This document shows positions 1-10,681 of a stretch of DNA of 64,000 nt, piece by piece. Source of the stretch: Gnetum montanum (lineage: Eukaryota > Streptophyta > Gnetopsida > Gnetales > Gnetaceae). Each line of letters begins with the position of its first letter. The first letter of the stretch is position 1. The notes beneath the pieces were generated by a model. The model ran no database searches. It saw nothing but the letters and a program-made list of their open reading frames with translations, and was not told the origin of the DNA. Made by a program: the position numbers and the translations under genes. Location: assembly GCA_015680685.1 (NCBI GenBank), contig MNCI01004661.1, positions 135,729-199,728 of the forward strand, given 5' to 3'.

Positions 1-534
1 AAAACATAACTCACAAGACTATGACAAAGAGGCTGAAATCTTTTATTTAGCAAGCCATCAAGCAATCATTCACAATTTCTTCTTACAAGCTCTTCCTGAA
101 ATCCAAAGTGTGTCTCCAAGTGAGAGCTTAAGTGCTAGCTAGTAGCCTTCCAAAGTGTAGTATCAATATCTTCTTCAAAGTATCATAATTCCCCCCTTCC
201 CTTTGAAGCCTTTTTATAGGGTTCAAAAGTAGTTACATATTCAAAAATATCTTACCTAACTTCTCTCCCAAGTAACTTGCCCAAAAAGTTAGGAAGTATT
301 AACTTAGAAAGTTAGGAAGTTAATAGATATATAAATATTGCTTTTGAAAAATAATTCCAATAGTTCCATATAATTTTTTAAAATTATAGTTCCAATAGCT
401 TTTTATTTTTACTTGTTTAAAATTTTTAAGAATACTATTGAAGCCCATAGTAATTTTATGAACAAGGTGATAATATAATATCAACCTTGGTATAAATGTT
501 GATGGTACCTAATCTATGTTAATTTATAAATAAT
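1..534. other. Unassigned AT-rich DNA
   Basis: I see no coding region or recognisable domain here. The stretch around 180-330 contains a TATA-like TTTTTATAGGG and repeated AAGTTAGGAAG words, which could be the remains of an LTR or of gene flank. Without a second copy in the window I cannot assign it. Confidence 0.3.
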
Positions 535-1250
535 TTATGTGCACTTGCACCCATATGAAAATGGCTGGAAAAAAAAATTTAAATCCAAAACATCAAGCCT
601 GGAACTGTCAGCAAATACTTCCAAAATATCCTGCCCTTGCCAAAAATCATTATCAACCGCCACCGTGGAAGAAGGCTCTGCAGCTGCATCCAACATTGTT
701 GCTGTGTGGTGTTCGGTTACTGAAGAGCGGAGGAGAAAGATCTTAAAGAAAAACAATGTGTTGAACATATGGCCTTGGACATAGGGTTTCGGTTACCTGG
801 AATTTGTTTTGTTTTGCCCCAAATTCGCTTAGCGCTTCCTGCGTTTTTTTTGTGTTTCTACAGATCGTCTTCCAAATTCCTGCCGTTGATTGCAGAGTCA
901 AGGGCGAATGTGCCATGGATCAGAGTATCAGTGAATAATGACATCTGGTATGGTAGGTTAAGAACGGCGCTATAACAACCAGAAAAATCTCCACACAGTG
1001 CGCGCATTACAGAACACAGAGAACATCGTTGAAGGCGGGCGGATAGGCTGCATATTGATGGAAAAATTTTGAAACTGAAAGTGTTTCTGTTTTGAAAGTG
1101 GAAACATCCATGAGAGTTCTTCCTCCACCGCCTTTGAACCCACATCCCTGCAAGGTTCTAGCACAACGCGCCCAGCAGAGGCACCGCCGATTTGGGGCCA
1201 AAGAAAACAGTCAGTTTTGCGCGTAAAAATAGAATCCATTATAGATCAAT
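535..1250. other. Unassigned GC-richer segment with short ORFs on both strands
   Basis: This segment is richer in G+C and CpG than its surroundings. It carries several overlapping short reading frames on both strands, of which the longest are about 95 residues. None shows a family motif that I recognise, and none has convincing splice sites. It may be a gene fragment or single-copy flank that escaped the heavy CpG loss seen in the transposons. No other copy occurs in the window. Confidence 0.25.
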
Positions 1251-1259
1251 AAACCTTAG

Positions 1260-2040
1260 CACTTCCCTGTGTCAGTACCAACGTGATTTCTTTCCAAAGC
1301 ATGAGCAATACCATAGCTTAGATCATCGTATTTTCCATTGATAATGTCTTTTCCATTTGCAAACATAGCACTAATAATTTCTCAATTTCATTTTATTTTC
1401 AATGCTCTATTATTTTTTACTAGTATCCAAATGATCAATTCTTGAATGTATTTCTAATAATGAAGAATTCCTTGCTTATCTATTCATTCACCATTGGCAC
1501 ACTGTCTCTTGCTATCTTCTACTCATTGTTTTTCATATGTGCATCATTATTTCCACCAATAATATTATGGTCTCTCTTGGATCCCATACCAATGGTAGGA
1601 AATAACACATTTACACTCTCCCATTCTTACCATAATATTTAAAATCAATCTTACTGTTCCATGAAATGGCCAAATGTGCCAACAGAAACATTCCTTATGA
1701 AGGAAAGTTCGTAAGCCAAAGCAAACCATGCATGAACCCATCATATCATCTGTCCAGCACAAGGCCAATCTGGTGCACCACCTTCCTTGTCTCGACCAAT
1801 GTCCTCTAATCATACACAAGGGCCACCATCCATCAGCACTCCAATCCCAAATCCAAACAATGAATCTAATAGTATGGGAAGACAAATAAATCCATGCATA
1901 CCATATGATGATCAAGGGTGCAATCATGGGCCAGACATCCATAATGTTAACACACCTCATACCCTGACCCACCATACATTTAACCATCAAGTGTGTGACC
2001 AACAATTTTTCTACCTAGCTACCACACCACAAATAAACAC
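1260..2040. other. Unassigned AT-rich DNA upstream of E0 remnant
   Basis: A hydrophobic 66-residue frame lies at 1442-1642 (+) and a proline- and asparagine-rich frame at 1787-2044 (+). The second runs directly into the gypsy 3' non-coding tract and may be a highly decayed part of the same element. I could not match either to gag, protease, RT or integrase segments of the better copies. Confidence 0.25.
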
Positions 2041-3475
2041 CTAGTGGCTGGGGCATGAATGGTTACCAATGTTTCATACATGCATGGATCCTATTTATCC
2101 ACTTATTAATCCTTGTCATAGCCAAATGTTTAGTCATGAGGGTCACTTCCCACTCTAATCTTTAGGATTCTTAGTGTTTTTCATCTTTTCGTTCTACACA
2201 TTTTTTGTTTTACAGCTTTTTGTTTCACATTCTTTATCTTACGTCTTCTTGTTTTCATGTTATTAATCTTTTCAAATTTTTTTACACCATTGTTAGTACA
2301 TTTTCTATTTCCTGAATATTTTACACTTTTTTTTATATTTTTTCTTTTATTTTATTTTAGTGTGGTTTTCTAACTTTTTGTTAATAACTGCTAGGTACAG
2401 TGGCAATGTGTTGCTTGATGGTGGTATGTACTATTCTATTATTTGATTATTGGTGTTTGGATTTTGGCTTTGAATTTCATTATCGATGATTAGGACATGG
2501 TTTCTTTTTCATGCAACAGGCAATGAGTTCACAACATCCATCCATCCACAAACTCTATGGTTTTCCTTCTTCTAGAAACGTAGAGTCCCTTTTTCATTAA
2601 CAAAACTTTAACAAATTTGTGACTTTGGTAGTTTTCAAAATTGGAAAGGATTCAAAAGGATTGAATAGGGTGTGACTTCAAGGGGATTTAGTATTCTTTG
2701 TGCCTTTTTGTTTACCTAGGTGCATGTGTGTTTTCATGGACTTTTTACCATTTTGTGTCGACCAATAAAAGGAAGTTGAATAAGTCTTTTCATGGTCTGG
2801 TTCTCATAAAAAAATGATGAGAATTCAAAGCACACCCCTTAGACAAAATAAACACATACATCTTTGCATGGTGTGGTTTTCATTTTAAAAAAAATAATGG
2901 GAATTCAAAGCATACCCCTTAGACAAAATAAATGGGCTACAAGCACTAGTTATGGAACTAGGAAGACATGTTAACCATGCCTAAAGGTCCCCTCTAACTA
3001 AGACCCTTCCTCACTTCCTACTTCTCTTTTCTTCTCTACTAAGAAAAGGTGGTTTTTCTATGGGAGCACTCTTGTGTCTTAGGAGAATGAACTGGTCTTA
3101 GGATGACGATGTGAAGTTACTAAATGTGGTTGGTTTTGATCTAGACTAATGATGGATCTTATCAAGTCATTTAACCATAAAATCCACAAGGAACTTCATT
3201 CCACACACTCTCTCATCCATCTATGCTTTCCATGTCTCACCTCATTGTTGGTTTCATGTTCTTGTTCGATATCCTAGTTTGATGTATTAGAATTCTTAGG
3301 TAGTTTCTTCCAGGTTTTTTTACTTAACCTTCTGTAACCATTAATCATCCATGGAGGCCACAGACTCTTTGGTTTGAAGTTATGCAAGGGCATAAAAGGC
3401 CTATGCCTACTTTGGGATGGACCCACTTGGATATCTTTTGGTTGGATTAGTTAAGTTCTTTATCTTTAGACACTC
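2041..3475 (+). mobile_element. E0: 3' non-coding remnant of an Athila/Tat-like gypsy element
   Basis: The order of landmarks matches the 3' tracts of E1a (7,450-8,620) and E5 (60,765-61,850). These are T-rich DNA with repeated TTTTGTTTTACA words, a CAGGCAATGAGTTCAC word, GTGTGACTTCAAGGG, TCTTTGCATGGTGTGGTT, GAATTCAAAGCACACCCC and a final CTTTGGGATGGACCCAC block. No LTR follows. The sequence breaks off near 3,475 into an L1 ORF1 remnant. Coding parts are not recognisable. Confidence 0.7.
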
Positions 3476-3479
3476 TTAT

Positions 3480-4230
3480 CAAATCAAGATCCACTTCAAT
3501 TGTATATCAAATTCTGTGAAAACCACTAGCTACAACGAGGATTTTAGAATTCTTTATTGGCCCAATACGACAAATAATATCCTTTTCAAATTTTTCAAAA
3601 ATTAATGAAAGGTTTAGCAATTCAATAAAATAAGTAACCTTTTAAAATTTAGGAGTTGATGAATTAAAAGAGGGAGTCCACTTTCAAATAATTAATAAAG
3701 CATGATAATGATTGAAAATACCAATATCAAGGACCTTAGAAACCATCGTTGAATCAACAAATTCTACTAACAAAAATGAGTTTGACAAATAACAAGCATG
3801 GATAGTAACCAAACAACAATCTTTTCAAACCGAATTTAAATTATTCAAAAAACTTAAGGAACAAGGTAAATAACACAAAATCTACATGAAAACATGCCTT
3901 CCAAAAATTTCCTAAGTAATAGATTCATATAAATCATCAGGAAATTCATAGAATGGTAAAAAATCAATGCTTCTACTTGAAGGATCACCTACTAAATCTA
4001 GTCATATTGTATATAATATCAATTTCACATTCATTACTGCATCAAATCAATGCAAAAATATTCACCACTAAAAGCCTTTTATATAACAAGAATATTATTA
4101 AGGTAACAGTTAAAACTAATGTAAGTGATTGTACAAATTTTATGCCATCATTTTTAAGCATGGATGTTGAAAATGATGTTAATGTTGATAGGATTGGGAC
4201 CATCATCCCTATTAATAATTAATTTTCTTC
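3480..4230 (-). pseudogene. L1-type LINE ORF1 (DUF4283-like) remnant
   Basis: The minus strand near 3,500-3,600 encodes a broken frame with FEKFEKDIICRIGPI, which fits the ORF1 nucleic-acid-binding domain of plant L1 elements (a 'lead to the IG' motif followed by a VEVDL-like stretch). The nucleotide order around 3,730-3,950 also resembles the ORF1 part of the larger L1 at 52,560-52,950, including words such as ATATAAATCATYAGGWAA. Stops and frameshifts are frequent. It sits directly on the broken end of E0, so one truncated the other or both were joined by a deletion. Confidence 0.5.
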
Positions 4231-4339
4231 TCTTGTTTTCATGTTTTTTTGATATTTTCTACTCAATGCAAGCATGTGATGTACCTTTCTTTTTTTTGGT
4301 CGAAGAGGAGGAGGTGGCTTAATGTGGTTATGTTGAAAC

Positions 4340-4466
4340 ATTGAAATAAATATAATATAGTTACATCTTAGGACATATAGCCTAATTAGAACTTTATAAC
4401 TTAGAATTGCCCACCAAAAATTAAACCCATGACTTGAAGCTTTTAAATCAAGAGTCTTAACCACTT
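4340..4466 (-). repeat. tRNA-derived SINE copy
   Basis: Read on the minus strand, this begins AATGAGGTGTTAGCCAAGTGG, which contains a pol III box A (TAGCCAAGTGG). A degenerate box B (GGGTTTAATTTT) follows about 45 bases later, and then a tail ending AAGTTATAAAGTTCTAAT. The same head and tail recur near 10,657/13,852 and at 33,549, so this is a dispersed family and not a single tRNA gene. Confidence 0.6.
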
Positions 4467-4699
4467 GGCTAACACCTCATTGTTACTCTAAATTTTTTTG
4501 CTTATTATTAATATATTTTTGGGGTCTAGCCCTAACCAACATCTCTACATATATCCCTCACCCCTCACAATCTTCCCAACACTTAAGGCATTGTTATATT
4601 CCTCTATAATTCTTCTCATATATCATGCTTGCTATGCCATGCAATGTACCTGTAGTCAAATTATCATGGGTTTTGACACCCCCATATATTAACACTTTA

Positions 4700-4795
4700 C
4701 TAGGGAAGGGTGGCTCAAGTGGTTAGTTCATTATCTTGTTAGGCAAGAAGATACCAATTCAAGTCACACTTAAAGTCATTATATTTATTTTTTAT
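4700..4795 (+). repeat. tRNA-like SINE fragment (second head type)
   Basis: GGGTGGCTCAAGTGGTTAG resembles a box A region. ATTCAAGTCACACTT about 40 bases downstream resembles a weakened box B. A related copy lies at 10,316-10,400. No cloverleaf with intact arms can be drawn. Confidence 0.4.
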
Positions 4796-4944
4796 GCAAC
4801 CAAAAGATATGAAAAAATTTAATCAGACAAATTAACAATAAAAATAATAATTAATGAATGTACAACTACATAGTTCATTGATAACATTCAAAAAGTAAGT
4901 AAAGTTATATTGAAAAAAAATAAGTTGAATAATATTAATAAAGG

Positions 4945-5096
4945 TGATGAGACACGATATCACATGCACCGCGATATCGTGGCTGTCGCGATATCGCGGT
5001 CCGCCGACAAATCTATAAATAAGAGGCGGCACTCCCCTTATTTCCCATCCTAGGCTTAAAGTAGGGAAACTCTGGTAGTTTGATCACTCCAAAGAT
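4945..5096 (+). repeat. E1a truncated 5' LTR
   Basis: This is the U3 end with palindromic GATATCGC words, then the promoter TATAAATA at 5,014-5,021 and the start of R. Near 5,094 it jumps to internal gag sequence that corresponds to about 57,010 in E5. The word AGAT/GATC is shared at both sides of the jump, which suggests a microhomology deletion. Confidence 0.85.
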
Positions 5097-5097
5097 C

Positions 5098-6640
5098 TGG
5101 GCATAGCCACCATAAACATAAAGGTGAGGATAAAAGTAAGAAAGATGAAAGACCCCAACGGGAAATTCGAGAGAGAGGAAAAGGACAAGGATGTAGGGAG
5201 AGTAGGGAACAACGCAGACATCACAGGCATCATGAAAGAGACAATCATGATGAGCCCCTACTCACAACCCGATGTATGCTTGACATAACGGAGGTAGTTA
5301 GGATTCCCACAAGGCATTTAAAGGATAGTCGAATCAAACGATTAGACATGAACAACATCCCATAATTTGAAGGGGGATATAATGCTGATCCGCAAAATCA
5401 TTTATGGGCATTCCACGAGGCCTGTGCCTTGCAGAATATAGAAAATGAGTGGCAAAAACTTAAGTTTTTCCCAAGGACACTCACCAAGGAAGCAGAGAGC
5501 TGGTACCAGTCCTTAGAACCGGAAACCATCAGGAGGTGGAGTACGATGTTAGAACTGTTCAACGAAAAGTATCAAACGTACTCCAGAGTGTCCAATTTGC
5601 ATAAGCAGATCCAAGGCTAGAAGCAAGGTACTCATGAACCCTTGGATGCTACCATGGCCCACTACTACACATTGTTACATCGTTGCCTAGGCCATGGGTA
5701 TGCTCAGCGGGATCAACTTCGCCACATCGTGGATGGGCTAAGGCATGAAACTAGAAGAACCCTTGGAACTTATGCCTAAGGAAGACTCTCACAACTTAGA
5801 GCCCATGAAGTACATAGCTTCTTGGAACAAGTAGAAAAAGAAGAAGGTGAGCTATGCAAAANGCACATAACAAGGGTAAGGGGAAAATCACTAACTCCGA
5901 TGTGGCTATGGACTCTGATACAGAAAATGATGGTGGATGTGAGACCTGCCACTATGACCATCCTAAGGGATGTTGCCCCATCATCTTACATCTACAAGAG
6001 TCCGGGGCGTATGCGCTTAATCCAAGACTCAACCAATGGCAAACACCCCGAAGGTTGCCTTATCCACAAGGTAACCAAAGGAAATTCCACCAACCACTAA
6101 CATATTATCCAAGTGGAACTCCACCATAGCCCATTGGACAACATCAGCAGTGGCAATACCCACAGTCATGGGGGATGCCATCGTCGACACATCAGTACCC
6201 TTACCAATAGCCTGACCCTTATGGATATTATGTGCAGCAGCCGATTTCTCCAAGTGACTCTATGAGTCACTCAACCACCAACCATCACTACCAAGTTCAG
6301 GAGTACTTCAGATTGACTCCCTCTCCACCAGGAAACACTCCATACCCACACCATCCTCCTAATCCATCCGCACCTCTGCCACCACAAGTAGTTCCCATAA
6401 CACCTCCTGCTCCAACAATGTAAGGGGAACTTCCTCCTCAACCGTAGCAATGTCACGCTGCAAGAGCTGTAAATATCCAACCTGCTGCTGGTTCTAACAA
6501 CTGTAAAAAGAGAAGGCCTTACTTCAGAACCAAAAGCCCAGACAAACTCTCACAACAACAAGCGGTTAGGGCCATGTACACTCCTCCACTATCTAACACT
6601 TTGGAGCACCCTTCCGTCCAAAATCAGAGCTTGACACATA
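5098..6640 (+). pseudogene. E1a gag remnant
   Basis: The structural polyprotein of the gypsy element is interrupted by stops. A retrotransposon gag core is readable at 5,429-5,620 (WQKLKFFPRTL, ESWYQSL, RRWSTM). A zinc-knuckle-like CETCHYDHPKGCC follows near 5,940, and a proline/glutamine-rich C-terminal part lies at 6,030-6,600. Comparison with the E5 copy shows typical C-to-T decay: a stop TAG at about 5,618 stands where E5 has TGG, and a TAA at about 5,777 where E5 has CAA. One ambiguous base (N) is at 5,862. The N-terminal gag part is lost in the LTR-gag deletion. Confidence 0.8.
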
Positions 6641-6649
6641 TGGTTATGT

Positions 6650-7435
6650 TAATGCATATCGTAACTAACTAGATCAAAGTAGGCCACCTTCTCAGGAAAC
6701 TAACTGACCCTGGGAATCTCTTAATCTATTTAAAGATCGTCGAGAACAAACCACATAGGGCTCTTCTTGACTCAGGTTCTGGAGTTAACTTAATTTCACA
6801 AGAGATGTATCACACCTGGAACCTACCACAACTTAAGAAGAGTAATATTCAACTAGAGCTGGTAGACCATTCCATCACCATTCCCTTGGGATTGGTGGAG
6901 GACATCATTACCACTGTGTGTGATTGGTCTTACCGAGTTGATTTCCTGGTGATTGAAGTAAACAACAACAAAGGGGACTTCCCAATTATAATGGGAAGGG
7001 CATGGCTTAGTACAGTAGATGCATGCCTTAGGATCCACGATCTTTCCTTGGAAATCTTTCTAAGATAAACATTTGTGAAAAGATTGAGAAGAGGAAAGTT
7101 CCATGCATCACATACAGTGATTCATTGGGTGATGACATGGAGGAAATGTCTCCATGTAACAAGTGTGCTCTTGAACCATTGAAACAAAGATGCCTGTATG
7201 TAGCAACCACACAACCAGTAGTAGACACCCCATGGTTGACAGCTACTAGAAGGAGCAACCAAATATGCATGGAATGAACTAAGGAGAAAAACCATGCCAA
7301 CAACGAAGGCATAGACACATTGGAATATGAGTGTTGCCAACTTCCAACCATTAATCTAAGATCATCAATTGGGAGAAGTTTGACACTTCTTAGAAATTCA
7401 AACACGCGCTCATCATTTCAGATCTCTCCCTTACA
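6650..7435 (+). pseudogene. E1a retropepsin-like protease remnant
   Basis: An aspartic protease of the gypsy type would cut the polyprotein. The active-site motif ALLDSGSGVNLIS is intact at about 6,765-6,800. A flap-like region follows, and then the second conserved block IIMGRAWLSTVDACL at about 6,990. The frame shifts near 7,065, and the remaining tail (to about 7,400) matches the linker that in E3 leads into RT. Here the sequence instead jumps straight to the 3' tract. A stop between gag and protease means no intact polyprotein is encoded. Confidence 0.8.
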
Positions 7436-9337
7436 ACTCAGTCATGGGGGAGATGACCACCTATGTTAATCATATGGGGCCCTCAGTTCTTTTTCGAGTT
7501 TTGTTTTACATGTTTTTGTTTTACAACATCATGATACTTTTCCAATTTTTGTGTGTGTGTGTGTTCCACCATTTAAGTTTGTCCCATACTAAGTGTTCGG
7601 AATGATGGTATGAATTGTTTTCATATTAATTGCTAATGTTTGGTTTTTACCTTTAAGTCACAATGTTGATACTAAGATATGGTTCTTTTGATATAGCAGG
7701 CAATGAGATCACTTCATCCATCCGTCCACCAATGTCTATGGTTTCTCTCGGCTTTGAAATGTACAGTCCCTTCTTAATAAGAACTTAAACAAATCGGTGA
7801 CTGGGCATTCCTCAAACTAAGGAAGGACTCAAGAATTGCAAAGGGTGTGACTTCAAGGGAACTTGATGCTTTTGTGTTGGTCATTCTCTTGGGTACTTGG
7901 ATGTTTTCTTCTTGAGTTTTGTTACCGTTCCGATGTTACCCAACTATCAGAAGCTGAGACAATAAAAATAAAAAGTCTTTGCATGGTGTGGTTCTCACGC
8001 ATAAAAACACAAAACACAAAAAAAAAGAGAGAGAGAAAGTGAGAATTCAAAGCACACCCTTTAGATGGAATAAATACTTGGGCTACAAGCACTGGTTATG
8101 GAACCAAAAGTGTTCTCTCTAACTAAGGCGCTTCTCGCTTCTCATTCTCTCCTTTGTTTCGTTGAAATGGTGGTGGCTCTTGGAGAGTGCATTCTTGTTG
8201 TCCAAGTGGATGGTTTAACCGAATGCGTTGATGTGAAGTCACTGGATGTGGTTGGTTTGAGGCCGAAGTTGGAATGAGATTTTCCAAGTCACATTAATCA
8301 TAAAACACACAAGGGGCTGTACACCACCTTGTTCTTGGGATTCCATTCCATTCTCTTCTCTCCATCCTTCTCTCCATTGTTCACCTCATTGCCGGTTGTA
8401 TCATTAGTGTATATATTTTGGGTTAATGCATTGTTTTCTTTTTGGTAAATTCTTGTGGTTAAGACTTTAACTCTTGTTCCAAATGACATTCCCAGAGCCT
8501 ATGGACTCTTTGAATGTGGGTTTGTCAGGGCATTAAGGGCATGAGCTTGCTTTGGGGAGGACCCACTGACATTCCTATTTGGAGCATTAGTTACATTCTT
8601 TCCCTTAACCTTTTGCAATTAATTTTATTTTGTTCATTACCATCTTGACATCCATTTCACTGATGTTTTTAGTTGTCATTTTTTATCTATCTTTCTTACT
8701 CCTTTTCTTTCTCCATTCTAACACTACCGGCAGTTCGCAATTAGTCATGGGGGTACGGGGCCAAATTTTTTCGATTTTCTCCTAGCCCCGAAATTTTTTG
8801 ATTTTTTTTGATTTTCTTCCTAACCCCTACACCTTCAGTAGTTATCATTAATTTATCCCCAAATCCATATTAGCCATACCACAACCTAGCCAATGGACTT
8901 ACACCAAAGCAAGGTATCAATTACATGATGATTCATTTATCCTTGCTAATTAAGATTGTGTTGTGTGTGCAGATGGTGACCATGCAATAACGGATCGGAT
9001 CTGGAGGAACCACTTGGAGTGGAGTAGCACTGGAAGCAGCTATGCAAGGAGCAAGATCGATGGCGCGCGTATGGATGGACAACAAAGACGCAATCTTGGC
9101 ATTGGCAGCAGCAACACTTCTTTCTCTCTCTCTCTTTTTCTCAGCTGCCAACTAAGGCCTAATGTTATTGTAATAAGGTGTTCACCCTTGTTGTCATGAA
9201 CACCAGTTTTGTCAAGTCTTGTAATAATGATCCATTCACATGTCATCCCATTAGTTCCATTCCCCTCAATAATTCCATACCTTCTCGATATTATTGTAAG
9301 GAACTCGAGGATGAGTTTTCATTCAGTCATGGGGGTA
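7436..9337 (+). other. E1a 3' non-coding tract with three PPT-like motifs
   Basis: No sense ORF of note lies between the protease and the 3' LTR. AGTCATGGGGG occurs at 7,440-7,450, 8,743-8,753 and 9,325-9,335. The last copy abuts the 3' LTR and is the likely polypurine tract for plus-strand DNA synthesis. A (TG)n run is at about 7,550. An antisense frame at 8,298-8,489 is conserved in E5. Confidence 0.75.
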
Positions 9338-10256
9338 TGATGAGACACGATATCACATCGTCCCCTGCGATATCGCATACGCGATATCGCAGTCCACTGC
9401 CAAATCTATAAATAAGAGGTGGCACTCCCCTTATTTCCCATCCTAGGCTTAAAGTAGGGAAACTCTGGCAGTTTGATCAGTCTAGAGATAGAATATTTTC
9501 CATGTGCCCGCAGTAGGAGTCCCCAAGTGAACGGATCTTTATTCGAGCAGCTTTGTACCTGAATGCAAGTTGTGTACAGCAATAAAGATGAGCTTTGTGG
9601 ATAAACCTTGTAGTGCATGGAATAGGTTTATTACATGTTATTTATTACCTGCATTAACGTGGCATGAGTACGACTTGATTACGAGCATTGACGAATGTGT
9701 ACGGCTAATCAAGGAATCGGTTGCTCATCGCGATTAGTCTCTCTCACCCCCAACTCCTAGAACATAGGATGAGTACAACTTGATTACGAGCATCTACAAA
9801 TGTGTACGGCTAGTCAAGGAATCAGCTGCTCATCACGTTTAGGCTAGTTAGGTGCCTCAGTACGACCACTTCGAGCACGTACGTTACATGTGGTGATCCC
9901 AGTAATGATTAGCATTTGGTAGCCACAACTACATAGTTCAGGGTGTGTACGATAAGTGGGAATGGATGCTGATGCTAGTTAATTTAGACTTAGTTCTTGG
10001 TTAGAGTTAGTTAGCTCTCTCAACCCTTCACCTTGATAGCATAGGAGAAAAACCAGAAAAGACTATAAAAATCATATACCTCGAACTTACTTAACCATAC
10101 ATCGTGACAACTATGAGTAAGTCTGGGAAGACAATGAATGATTAACCCCAAGTGTTCCATAGGGTGTGTCGGCATTTAGTCTGCGGAGTTCGACCGGATC
10201 GCACGTGCTACGCTCGTTTCGTATGGTTGAGTGTAGGGGTACCTCGCCACTCATCA
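9338..10256 (+). repeat. E1a 3' LTR (919 bp)
   Basis: Starts TGATGAGACACG and ends CACTCATCA. U3 has palindromic GATATCGC words just upstream of TATAAATA (9,407-9,414). R/U5 contains CAGTAGGAG and AATAAAG words shared by all LTRs of the superfamily. The target-site duplication AAAGG follows. Confidence 0.9.
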
Positions 10257-10315
10257 AAAGGAAACAATAAACAACTAAATACTTTATCAAAAGAGGATTT
10301 GTTTAATATTCATTT

Positions 10316-10400
10316 TTTTAAAAAGTGGCTCAAGTGGTTATCTAACTGTGTACAAGGATTAGAGTCACACTTGAAACACCTTTATATTCTATTTAAGCTT
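10316..10400 (+). repeat. tRNA-like SINE fragment
   Basis: AGTGGCTCAAGTGGTTA and TAGAGTCACACTTGAAA match the head of the copy at 4,700-4,795. It lies just outside the 3' end of E1a while the other copy lies just outside the 5' end, yet their flanks differ, so they are separate insertions and not parts of the E1a target duplication. Confidence 0.4.
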
Positions 10401-10485
10401 TATGAAAGTATAATATTAGCTATTTATCTTGAAGGTAATATGATTCAAATAGTTTTAGGTTTTGACAACCCTCTTACCTTTATCA

Positions 10486-10592
10486 GCAATTTTCTTAGCT
10501 CACATAATGATGTACTTCAATATATTGGGCTTATCATCAATTTGCTTAGCTCATATAGTGATGTAGTTCAATGTACTAGGTTTAAAGCTTTG
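10486..10592 (+). repeat. Imperfect two-copy tandem repeat of about 52 bp
   Basis: The two units share TATCANCAATTTNCTTAGCTCA followed by ATGATGTANTTCAATNTA-like sequence. They lie head to tail, with about 80-85% identity by eye. No function is evident. Confidence 0.55.
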
Positions 10593-10681
10593 TACTAGTA
10601 CACCAGTGTACTTGCCATGCTACCAACCTAGTGGTGTGTCCTAAATGCTACTATACAATAAGGTGTTAGCTTAGTGTTAAG

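Larger units (their letters stand above)
4945..10256 (+). mobile_element. E1a: non-autonomous Athila/Tat-like gypsy element (gag-protease only)
   Basis: The element starts TGATGAGACACG and ends CACTCATCA. It is flanked by the 5-bp target-site duplication AAAGG (4,940-4,944 and 10,257-10,261). The 5' LTR is cut off after about 150 bp, so most of U5, the primer binding site and the gag start are missing. What remains is decayed gag, a protease segment, a 1.9-kb 3' tract and a complete 3' LTR. RT, RNase H and integrase are absent, with the same junction as in E5. Confidence 0.9.

Noticed and set aside
769-975. Plus-strand 68-residue gene
   Set aside because: No motif, no homologous copy in the window and competing frames on both strands. 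It was kept only as an unassigned segment.
4340-4466. tRNA gene
   Set aside because: Box A and B words are present here and in other copies, but no cloverleaf with paired arms and anticodon can be drawn, and the sequence is repeated with a common tail. SINE is the better call.
10152-10598. 148-residue plus-strand gene
   Set aside because: The frame crosses the 3' end of the E1a LTR, the target duplication and a SINE fragment, so it is a chance reading frame.
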